A stretch of 24,999 nucleotides of DNA from the NCBI GenBank assembly GCA_049999805.1, contig JBNGIO010006173.1:218678-243676 (forward strand), read 5' to 3'. Source of the stretch: Folioceros fuciformis (taxonomy: Eukaryota; Anthocerotophyta; Anthocerotopsida; Anthocerotales). Positions 11,394-19,042 of this stretch are shown piece by piece. Both the position numbers and the translations under genes were made by a program. The notes beneath the pieces were generated by a model. It worked only from the letters and a program-made list of their open reading frames with translations, ran no database searches and was not told where the DNA came from. The number at the start of each line of letters is the position of its first letter. Position 1 is the stretch's first letter.

Positions 11394-11450
11394 CAGAGGC
11401 GGAGGCAGAGGCGGATGCAGCGCCAACGCCAGCGCCAGCGCCAACCCCAC
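11394..11450 (+). repeat. GGCAGAGGCGGA then GCCAGC hexamer arrays
   Basis: GGCGGA/GGCAGA hexamers are followed by GCCAAC/GCCAGC hexamers. The unit switches within one tract, as in several other arrays of this region. Confidence 0.85.
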
Positions 11451-11604
11451 GAGCTGTGACGTTGAGACGAGGGGGAAACAAACCACCGTCCATCATTGCG
11501 CGTTGCCAACAACGGACCGGCCTGCTCTTCAAAAATTCTTTTCTACTTCAGTGCGGGCACTGCCTTCTCCGAAAGGGACACCACGCTACGCCACTCCAAG
11601 CCAC

Positions 11605-11672
11605 GGGACGGGACGGGACGGGACGGGACGACACGAGACGGGACGGGACAGGACGACAGGAGACGGGACGGG
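11605..11672 (+). repeat. GGGAC pentamer array, G-quadruplex candidate
   Basis: Five perfect GGGAC units occupy 11605-11629, followed by interrupted copies to about 11672. Four or more GGG runs separated by two bases satisfy the canonical intramolecular G-quadruplex pattern on the plus strand. Confidence 0.85.
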
Positions 11673-12471
11673 CCCAGTCCAGCCCGGCCCGGACCGGGCC
11701 TCCTCCGCCTCCCAACGAGACGCCTCATTATGATGGCCCTCTTGCGGGCCCACGTGGACGTTACACCACATCATGGCATGCACATGATGGAGCCTGCAAC
11801 TTTTTAACACATGGCTCCTCTCCGCCTCCTTCCTATTTTACATTTCCACTTCCCTGCCACCACCGCTCTCGCCTGCCACCGATCTTCCCCCTAGCACCCA
11901 AATCTTCTGCCGCCTGCCACTCTTGTGCCTACCTTTGTGTTCTGCACGCTTTTAAATAAATCCCTTCTCCACAAAAACAAAAGGGGGAGACCGTAGCTAG
12001 CCTAGTTTTTATTCATTTTATATCTCCCTTATAATCATTCCATACTTTTCTGAAAACAAAACGTGGTGTCGATAGCCTATACAAAGCTCTCTTCACAGAA
12101 AACACATATGCTGGCCAAGCTTTCCTTATCCTCCACCAGTTGCATACGAGGAATAAAGGGATTTTATTGCAAGAAAGAGATGGGAAAATTCATCATGCTT
12201 GGTAAAGGGGAAACAACCCATACCAAAGGGCACCATATCATTGGCAATTGACCCCACTATGCCATCTTGTAACTGCTTGCACCACTTATGATGACAAAAT
12301 GGATGGTGGGAAAGAGCCTACCTTTACCACTAGTGTCAAAGATGCCAGCTCCCTCATGTTTGTCATCATTCAAACAAACACTGTGGAGAATTCATTTTAT
12401 TCAAAAAAGAGAAGATCTGAAAAAATCAATCTGCCTCGTAATGAGAGAGAACACTAATTTAGATCCAAAAA

Positions 12472-12573
12472 CTCTCTCTAAAGAAGCAATAGAATAGGCA
12501 TAGGTAGAGAAAATTGTCCAGCCTCTCTCTAAACAAGCAATAGAATAAGCATAGGCAGAGAAAATTGTCTAGC
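12472..12573. repeat. 51-bp tandem duplication
   Basis: Copies at 12472-12522 and 12523-12573 differ at only a few positions. A partial third copy (AGATAGAGAAAA...) follows near 12599. Confidence 0.9.
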
Positions 12574-12640
12574 AAGACACTCCACCCAATCTATGTAAGA
12601 TAGAGAAAAGTGTCTGTCAACACACTCCACCCAACCTATC

Positions 12641-12916
12641 TCAGGAGTGAGTGCACCGACTTGCATGCATTGCCCATGTGGTTCCTAAAAGGTGCAATGA
12701 ATACCATATCGAGGAACAAGCAAGCATGCTATTCATGTTCATGGATTTGAAAGTGCCTTTTCCCTTTAGTGGTGGACGATACTCACATCCTTGGGTCGAG
12801 GAATAGGGAGGCATGCTATCACTCTTCATGGGTTTGGAAGTGCCTTTTCCCTTAAGTGATGGACGATACTCACATCCTTGGGTCGAGGAACATGGAGGCA
12901 TGCTATCACTCTTCAT
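12641..12916 (-). pseudogene. Remnant encoding 29-residue tandem repeats
   Basis: The minus strand has a 91-codon frame starting with ATG at 12914-12916. It encodes near-identical 29-residue repeats containing GCEYRPPLKGKGT and KSDSMPPYSSTQ. The DNA period is 87 bp, exactly 29 codons, so the repeat is in phase with the frame. A fourth, decayed copy continues upstream, where a TAG stands in place of the conserved GAG of the CEYR motif. This suggests the frame is part of a longer, broken protein rather than a complete gene. I do not recognise the family. The in-phase expansion may also be chance, since any unit divisible by three keeps frame. Confidence 0.35.
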
Positions 12917-12971
12917 GGCTTTAGAAGTGCCTTTTCCCTTTAGTGGTGGATGGTACTAATACCCTCGACCC
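12711..12971. repeat. 87-bp tandem repeat, three copies
   Basis: Units start at GAGGAA at 12711, 12798 and 12885, giving a constant 87-bp period. The second and third copies are nearly identical and the first is more diverged. They contain the word AAGTGCCTTTTCCC once each. Confidence 0.95.
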
Positions 12972-13167
12972 AAGGTTAAACAATATTGATATCCTTTAGC
13001 CAAGCGACAAGATGAAAGCTACCTTTAATTTCTTCTCTATCTGGTCATGGTGAAGTTTGCTAAGTGCAAGGTGTGATTGTCTTCTAGCATTACACCCCCT
13101 CTCCACTATCTAGGTGGGTTATTATTCCCTTAGTCAAGTTGCACTTCGGACATTATTAACTTGGTAT

Positions 13168-13345
13168 GCTTGAATGCACAACTACCAATTCGATGTCAAG
13201 GTAGGCATCATTGCCCATTGTCTTTAGGAGCACTAGCTTGCCCATTGTCCCTGATATCTTTGGATGCACAACTACCAATTTGATGTCAAAGCAAACATCA
13301 TTGCTCGTTGTCTTAATAGGCACTACCTTGCCCATTGTCCCTGTT
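13168..13345. repeat. 90-bp tandem duplication
   Basis: TGCACAACTACCAATT recurs at 13175 and 13265, and the similarity extends across about 90 bp into the TTGCCCATTGTC words of the next array. Confidence 0.9.
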
Positions 13346-13660
13346 CATTGTAGTAAGGGGCACTAGCTTGCCCATCGTCTTGTAGTAAGGGGCACTAGCT
13401 TGCCTGCTGTCTTTAGGGGCACTAGCTTGCCCCTTGTCTTGTAGTAAGGGGCACTAGCTTGCCCATTGTCTTGTAGTAAGGGGCACTAGCTTGCCCATTG
13501 TCTTTAGGGGCATTGAATTATCCATTGTCTTTAAGGGGCATTGGCTTACCCATTGTCCTTAAGGGTATTGGCTTGTTGCTTTAGTATCATAGCCTCTAGT
13601 CTTTAGTGGTATTGGCTTATTGCTTTAGCATCATTCCCCATTGTCTTCAGGGGTATTGGC
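13345..13660. repeat. Minisatellite of 32- and 27-bp units
   Basis: GGGGCACTAGCTTGCCCATT and variants recur. GTAGTAAGG occurs at 13350, 13382, 13441 and 13473, so steps are 32, 59 (32+27) and 32. The 27-bp form lacks the TGTAG segment. To the right the array decays into GGGCATTGGCTT and GGTATTGGCTT variants to about 13660. Confidence 0.9.
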
Positions 13661-14040
13661 TTGTTGGCCATCAAGGCCTCAACTTCATCAACCTTCCCTA
13701 GGAGTTGGTCACTCTTTGCTCCTATCCTAGCCTTTTAGTTCTTAATCCATGATTCACCCTTGTGGAAGTCTTCATCTCGTGACTTAAGAGGAGGTTGCAA
13801 CGGTCATGCCTCCTTTTGTGGAGAAGTTATATGCGGCCTTCAAGCTTTTCTCCAAGAAAAGAAATTTTCACTGGCATAGAGGGCCCTTCTTCTACACCTG
13901 TCCTATCTTTGTTCTTGTTCACAAAAGGGAGCATGCTCTAGGCTCAGCTCAACCCATTCTTTAGCCTTTTCTCTCTTTGTGTGTACAAAGGACCTTAGAT
14001 GTTGTTTTAGGAGTTATGATTGTGTATGACATCTCCTTGT
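13510..14040 (-). pseudogene. Unrecognised decayed coding sequence
   Basis: One minus-strand frame reads as protein over about 170 codons, with segments such as SFVHTKREKAKEWVELSLEH, ENFFSWRKA and GAKSDQLLGKVDEVEALMAN, and is then swallowed by the minisatellite. It is broken by about nine stops (TAA, TAG and TGA). All are one C-to-T change away from a Gln or Arg codon. The charged, helix-prone composition recalls retrotransposon gag proteins, but no diagnostic motif is visible and I do not assign a family. The strand is the same as the other remnants in the window. Confidence 0.35.
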
Positions 14041-14139
14041 GCATAAATTGTATGGCCCATGGAATTGAAAACTTTCAAATCTCCTTAGGTGCAATTATCT
14101 TTTAGAATAATTTTTGCATAATTTTTAAGCTACGTTTCT

Positions 14140-14385
14140 AAAAATTGCTTGACCAATAACCCTTTCAGTTTGAAGTTAGTAGTGAACAATCTCCTTTACA
14201 ACATATGTTAGTTAGATACAACAAAAATTGCTAGACCAATAACTCTTTTAATTTGAAGTTAGTGAACAATCTCTTTTGCAACATATGTTAGTTAGATACA
14301 ATCAAAATTGTTAGACCAATAACTCTTTTAATTTGAAGTTAGTGAACAATCTTTTTTACAACATACGTTAGTTAGTTACAATACT
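14140..14385. repeat. 80-83-bp tandem repeat, three copies
   Basis: GACCAATAAC(C/T)C recurs at 14151, 14234 and 14314. The first copy is 83 bp because of a 3-base TAG duplication; the next is 80 bp. ACATATGTTAGTTAGATACAA is conserved between copies 1 and 2. Confidence 0.95.
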
Positions 14386-14473
14386 TAGGTGAATAAATTC
14401 TCTTGTTTGTGCTATCCTCTTAACAATTTCCCAGTCATATTTTTCTTCTTGAGTACCGGATGGAGTGAACCTA

Positions 14474-14677
14474 GTCATGTAAAGAATCTCTACTCAACCT
14501 AACACTTGTATCTCTAAATGGCTCTATTTTTTTCAAACCCATAGATGATGCAAAGTGCATTACGTTGTAATGCTTCTGAACAACATCATATATGGGCCCA
14601 TAATTCTTGTTAAAACCAATTGGTGGTAGTCATTTTTTTGCATCACCCTTCTTGCATTTGTATCCAAGTTTGGTCCA
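14474..14677 (-). pseudogene. Unrecognised decayed coding fragment
   Basis: A minus-strand frame from about 14677 to 14474 encodes about 68 residues. It includes WTKLGYKCKKGDAKK, then an in-frame TGA (one G-to-A change from Trp), then NYGPIYDVVQKHYNVMHFAS and a charged tail ending at a TAG at 14471-14473. It reads convincingly as protein but matches no family I can name. It may belong to the same lost gene or element as the remnant at 13510-14040, with the 80-bp repeat between them. Confidence 0.35.
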
Positions 14678-14836
14678 TTGACAAGTTGATGTTTGTTCGG
14701 TCTCCCAAAAGGCTTCTTAGGCTTGGGTAAAAAAATATGGCTTTACATAAGAATATATTCTTGAGCAGCTTGCTCTACAAGTTATCTACATTCTTTGTTT
14801 TCAACTCTAGCAAGGGATGTAAGCTATACTTGCCTA

Positions 14837-14878
14837 AAAGTTGTATAATAGAAGATCAAAGTTGTATAATAGAAGATC
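14837..14878. repeat. 21-bp tandem duplication
   Basis: AAAGTTGTATAATAGAAGATC occurs twice head-to-tail with no mismatch, which points to recent slippage. Confidence 0.95.
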
Positions 14879-14947
14879 GGTTTGGAGATTGCATATTATA
14901 GAGAAAGAACAATCTATTGCTTCTTGGACAAAGGGTCAAGGCCGAGC

Positions 14948-15100
14948 TTTCTCCCTTTGCCTTAGCTATATCTAGTAACAAAGTGAGCCCCCTTTTACCT
15001 TAGCTATGTCTAGTGACAAAGTGAGCCCCTCCTTTGCCGTAATTGTATCTTGTAACAGAAATGAGTCTCTTATCGTTCCTAATTGTATCTTGTTACTCAT
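14948..15100. repeat. 38-39-bp degenerate tandem repeat
   Basis: TAGCTATATCTAGTAACAAA at 14963, a near copy at 15001, then TAATTGTATCTTGTAAC at 15040 and 15079 give steps of 38, 39 and 39 bp. Similarity declines along the array. Confidence 0.8.
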
Positions 15101-15549
15101 AGCCATCTTTTAAAATTAATTTTCCATAAAATAATTTTAATTCTATCTACTTAAAAACAAATCTAGAATATGAAGCCTACCCACTTTGAAATTTTGAAAG
15201 GAGGGATTGAGTGCCTAATATGGTTTGGTCTACCAACTTGAACAAGCTATATTAAGAATAAATGATCGAAGAAAAATTTTCCAAGTTAAGTAAGCGTGTA
15301 CCTATGAAGTTAGCGTGATGGTGGCCGACCCACCAAATCGTACCACATCCGAACTCGAACCGGCTTTCTGCTGGCCCGACCCAATTGCACTTTGTAACCA
15401 AGCGCTGCTACCGCTGGCCTTGGCCATTCCCGGAAACAGTCGAAGAAACAAAGAAAATTCATTTGTTGTGTCAGAAGCACTGGGTGGTTTCAAGGCCCAT
15501 GCAGGAGCGGTGGGGTACAGTCAGGAAATTGATAGCAACCGCTCCGGGT

Positions 15550-15649
15550 NNNNNNNNNNNNNNNNNNNNNNNNNNNNNNNNNNNNNNNNNNNNNNNNNNN
15601 NNNNNNNNNNNNNNNNNNNNNNNNNNNNNNNNNNNNNNNNNNNNNNNNN
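15550..15649. other. Assembly gap of exactly 100 N
   Basis: Positions 15550-15649 are all N. A round 100 is the usual placeholder for a gap of unknown length, so distances and linkage across it (repeat regions to the left, SGR to the right) depend on scaffolding. The 250 bp left of the gap and the 680 bp to its right up to the SGR stop codon contain short open frames on both strands that I cannot assign. Confidence 0.98.
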
Positions 15650-16326
15650 GCTCTCTTTTGCCCAAGGGAATCAGTCACATTCATCACTTGCCATCAATAA
15701 GGATACCATCATTAGCGCGGATACGTGCCCGACACCCGCGTCAGAATCTCGTTATGCCCCCTTACAAATACTTTGCACTGCTTCTCACCAGGTTATGTTT
15801 CCTCTATGTCCTTCTCGAGTTTAGGGATATCGATTCCAACTTCCACCGCACAGAGCTCATAAATTTCGTTGTGGGACGGCTAAAGGGATAGAAGCTTCCG
15901 GGCTGGATTTGCCCGAGGGATGCGCATTCACAACAAGTATACATTTTTGAATGAAGGAAACCTGTAGAACATTCTCATTCATTAGAGTTTTTAACCTGCG
16001 CCATTACTTCAGCACAGTTCTTATCAGAAAGCATACCGTTTTCAAGTTCAGCGGTTTTGTAGTCTATAAACACAGCGAACCCATACCCTGGAAACTACAT
16101 ATTCACGATGGTACTCCCACTATCACTTGAGTGACATTTACCCGCACATAGGACCATTTACGCTTTTCTGTCTTAGAACACAACCTCGGAGAAGCTCATA
16201 CACCCACCTCTTCCTTGATACCCAGCTTCCCAAGTTCGCACAACTCCACAAATGTATGAGGCTGGAGAAAGGCATGCAACCCCTACCTCGGAAAAAATCT
16301 GTACATGCAACCCCGATCCGAGTGAC

Positions 16327-17244
16327 TCATAAGTTCACATCTGCTGGCCCTTCCTGCTGCTCCAGCCTAAGCATGGCAAAAGATTCCGGCAAGGGTATAG
16401 AGCTGCCATGTCGAGAGCAGCACTCACAAGGGTAGGCACACACACTTCGTGGCCTCAGCTGCTTCGGCCATTGAGGGACCTCTAACGCACCTTCCATCGC
16501 CCGATGGATTGCCTCCTTTGCTGATAAGTATGTGCGTTTAGCGGCCTCTACTAGGGGACCCCAACACTCAAGCTTATTGTACTCTTTCACGTTTGAGTGG
16601 AAATAAACCCAGACCAGGGCCTGCTCCAGCTCCGGGTGCTTCTCGAAGAATTCTCTGTCACCATGAAGGAAAGCCGCAAAAACCACAGGCAGCTCCTTGC
16701 GAAAGATGTAGTAGCGGAAATTGGCTATCATGTTGTGGTAGAAATTGCCTCCACTGATGTGGCAGTGCACATGCAGAGCCATGTGACCCTTCACCTTCTT
16801 CCACTCAGCGAGCACTTCATCTCTTTGGAAACTACTGTACCAACCCTTCAATTGAGCCTTGTTGATCTCCTCTGAAATAGCAAGCGTTAGCTTGGCAGTG
16901 ACATCGCTGTGAGTGAGGGTATAGATGCGGGGCCGTAGTTGTACATCTTTTTTGTCCACCCCAAGAATTAGAACGCTCAACTTGGAGGCTTCAAACAAGG
17001 CCGGCCCGAAAAGTCTTGCCTCCACGGTAGGTCTGGCAGATTTCACCTGCATCACTGTTTCCCGCTCCTCCGCCTTCAACCTCGATATCCCCGACATGTC
17101 AAGAAAGCGTGAGGAAAGACAGAGACTATCCACTCTCTTCTGATTGAACCGCACCCCAACCCTGGTGCACCCAGAATCCACGGAGGTGGAAGGGGAATTC
17201 ACAATCCCAGGCTGCACGACAGCTTTCGTCATAGTGGTCGCCAT
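16327..17244 (-). CDS. SGR: STAY-GREEN magnesium dechelatase, plastid-targeted
   Basis: STAY-GREEN proteins remove the central Mg from chlorophyll a, giving pheophytin a, at the committed step of chlorophyll breakdown at the thylakoid. The 305-residue frame is uninterrupted, starts at ATG 17242-17244 with an in-frame TAG upstream at 17263-17265, and ends in TGA. Residues 1 to about 70 are rich in Ser, Thr, Val and Lys/Arg and fit a chloroplast transit peptide. The SGR core runs from EARLFGPALFEASKL (about 75-89) through YTLTHSDVTAKLTLAIS, GWYSSFQRDEVLAEWKKVKG, HVHCHISGG, FRKELPVV and ALVWVYFHSN to ECWGPLVEA (about 226-234). H112, D114 and D142 keep the His-x-Asp ... Asp spacing reported, from memory, as catalytic in bacterial homologues. 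A cysteine-rich motif P265-x3-C269-x3-C273-x-C275-C276 favours the SGR over the SGR-LIKE subfamily; the Phe-Pro usually following it is absent. Length is slightly above the roughly 260-280 of angiosperm SGRs. There is no intron, whereas Arabidopsis SGR1 has several exons. No poly(A) tract marks it as a retrocopy. Confidence 0.95.
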   Translation of the reverse strand: MATTMTKAVVQPGIVNSPSTSVDSGCTRVGVRFNQKRVDSLCLSSRFLDMSGISRLKAEERETVMQVKSARPTVEARLFGPALFEASKLSVLILGVDKKDVQLRPRIYTLTHSDVTAKLTLAISEEINKAQLKGWYSSFQRDEVLAEWKKVKGHMALHVHCHISGGNFYHNMIANFRYYIFRKELPVVFAAFLHGDREFFEKHPELEQALVWVYFHSNVKEYNKLECWGPLVEAAKRTYLSAKEAIHRAMEGALEVPQWPKQLRPRSVCAYPCECCSRHGSSIPLPESFAMLRLEQQEGPADVNL

Positions 17245-19042
17245 GGCTTCAACTATCTCCTCCTAGCTTCCTGCTTACCCAGAGTCGATGAGGAGGTGAT
17301 TTTTATCGATCACAAGACCGTTGGCAAATTCTACACAGATCCATTGGAAAATCGGGGTCCTTCCTGGCCAACGATTTGAAACTGATGAAAGAAATCAGCA
17401 ATCACGGTAGGTCAGCCCGTGACCCACTACACTCACCGTCAGTATTGTGAGTATGCCTGAAGTTATTATCAATGGCCTATCTGGACTCTGCAAAGTGTTT
17501 AGAATAGATTCCGTCAGCACTCAGTCATACACCTCACGATGACGGACTTGCTTAGACAAGGGAACAGTGCAAATTTGATCGATGACCAAATCCTTGGTTT
17601 CGAATACCGTACCCAGGGCAACTAGACTGCAGCGGACAACGTCGCCAGCGCACAGAAGAAGATAACCAGGCCTGCAATCCCGTGAATTCTCTCAATCAGA
17701 TTGACAACCATCGAGAGACCAGAACTAAGCCAAGCAGTCCATGCTGGTTGCTCAAAACAATTTGACAGGGACAATGTTCCTGAAGGTCAACTATAGGATC
17801 AGAACTGGAACAGCCAACTGTCAGCAATAATCAGCAAAAGGTCATCAGATACAGAACTGGAGACATGAGCAGAAGGGCACGAACCATTGCCCACCATTGA
17901 CAAATTCCGCCATGAGTAGCATAGCGACCATTCAGGTGCTACTTCCCCTGCCCTGATAACGCCAATCACGTCGGCACACCAATCAACAGCACTGCAGAGA
18001 CCGGTGACATACCACGGAAAAAGGAGAACCGCGAGGCTCCAGATCGCTGCCGACCAACGCCGGGTGAGACCAATTCTTGACAAACGCAATCAGGTGACAA
18101 ATTGAACCTTCTTCCCAGCGCAAATCCAAGAACAAGTACGCCAACAAAATCAGAACGGATCTCTTGCTGGCGACGTGAGCTAGGATACCAATTTCCTACC
18201 CCGCTTCCCACACTCGCACTCACGCAACTGGTCAGGGAACTTGACGGGCTCCAAAAGGAACACGCGGCAAAGGAATCAACGTACAAGAAAATTCCAAGAA
18301 ACAGAGAACGTGATGGGCAAGGCACCGCACGCCCATTTGGCCCTCGTGTTCAAACACGTCACGCAAGTGAGAGAGGATCCGTCGCCCAACGGGACGCCAC
18401 GTCCGCGCGAGGTGAAGGAATTGCAAGCCTCAGTCCGTGAAACTGGTCATGACATCTCAGGGCTTCTGTCGCGAAGCCTGCGGTTCCTCCAACCCAACAT
18501 CAGATCCGGCAACTCCGGTGGCGCCCACACCGTCCCCAGTCCCAGCCCTCGCTCCGACTCCGGCGCCGCCACCCGGAGCAGAGTCGGTGGCACCGTGCCT
18601 CCAGAATAGCTGTAGCTTGGAGAGGACCGGATCGACGGGTTGGCCTCCAGCTCGGCTTCGCGGGAACGATCCTCCGCCCTCTGGATACCGCCTTCGGCAT
18701 GTACCTTGGTGCCAGCACTCCGCTTCTCCTATTCAAGATCCATCCTGTAGGCCGACGGACCACGGGGTTGGATTGCCTCCCCGTCCGTGGAAGTTGCCCT
18801 TCGCGCTCCTCCATACTCGTCGAAGTCGAGGCGTCCTCCTGCGTCCCGGATGTGTCGGGAATTATGGTCCGCCCCTTCCTGTTCTTCCTTTCCCGATTTC
18901 TTTCCTGGCGGGCTCCTCCCTTCTATTGGCACCCTGCGGCCTACTTCCGGTGCGGACGGCCATAGCGGGTGTCTCCTCATAGGACCTCATCCAGACCCTC
19001 CAGTCCTTCTCACCTCCTTAGCATGCTAGCTTCAGCGTCCTC
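17245..19042. other. Unassigned region between SGR and the gag remnant
   Basis: This stretch is the upstream flank of SGR and the downstream side of the gag remnant. I see no clear TATA box or leader feature next to SGR. Open frames of 60-120 codons occur on both strands, but none has a recognisable motif. A minus-strand frame at 18729-18980 is Lys/Arg/Glu-rich (for example GRSPPGKKSGKEEQEG) and ends in a TAG at 18729-18731. It could continue the gag polyprotein in another frame. No protease, reverse transcriptase or integrase motif and no second LTR copy is visible, so the element is truncated or interrupted here. Confidence 0.5.

Larger units (their letters stand above)
1..11950. other. GC-rich, microsatellite-dense region without a recognisable gene
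   Basis: I found no convincing gene in the first 12 kb. Open frames exist on both strands, but they translate into runs such as Pro-Trp, Gly-Pro, Gly-Gln or Ala-Leu that simply restate the underlying simple repeats, and none carries a family motif. The sequence is visibly GC- and CpG-rich, and degenerate short arrays recur every few hundred bases. The clearest are listed separately. Between them lies unique-looking sequence with nothing I can name. Composition changes sharply near 11950. It could be intergenic DNA, a noncoding transcription unit, or sequence of different origin joined in assembly; nothing here decides between these. Confidence 0.7.
11950..15300. other. AT-rich region with tandem repeats and coding remnants
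   Basis: Composition changes abruptly near 11950 to AT-rich DNA. This block holds seven small tandem-repeat families and at least three minus-strand stretches that read like protein but are broken by stops (listed separately). At 12063-12500 the plus strand has short overlapping open frames of 60-70 codons that I do not recognise. From 15100 to 15300 I see nothing. An A/G-rich tract at about 11975-11991 (AAAACAAAAGGGGGAGA) resembles an LTR-retrotransposon polypurine tract, but no TG-starting LTR edge follows it. Confidence 0.6.

Noticed and set aside
11975-11991. Polypurine tract marking a 3' LTR
   Set aside because: The tract fits, but no TG-starting terminus, LTR pair or integrase coding sequence is visible near it.
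15302-15891. Open frames running through the N gap
   Set aside because: Continuity through 100 unknown bases is meaningless, and the flanking pieces have no recognisable motif.
17799-18325. Minus-strand hydrophobic frames as a membrane protein upstream of SGR
   Set aside because: Two overlapping frames give similar hydrophobicity, and neither has a recognisable domain or a supported start.
18102-18609. Plus-strand frames of 112-122 codons as a gene
   Set aside because: They have no family motif, two frames are open together, and the flanking coding evidence is on the other strand.
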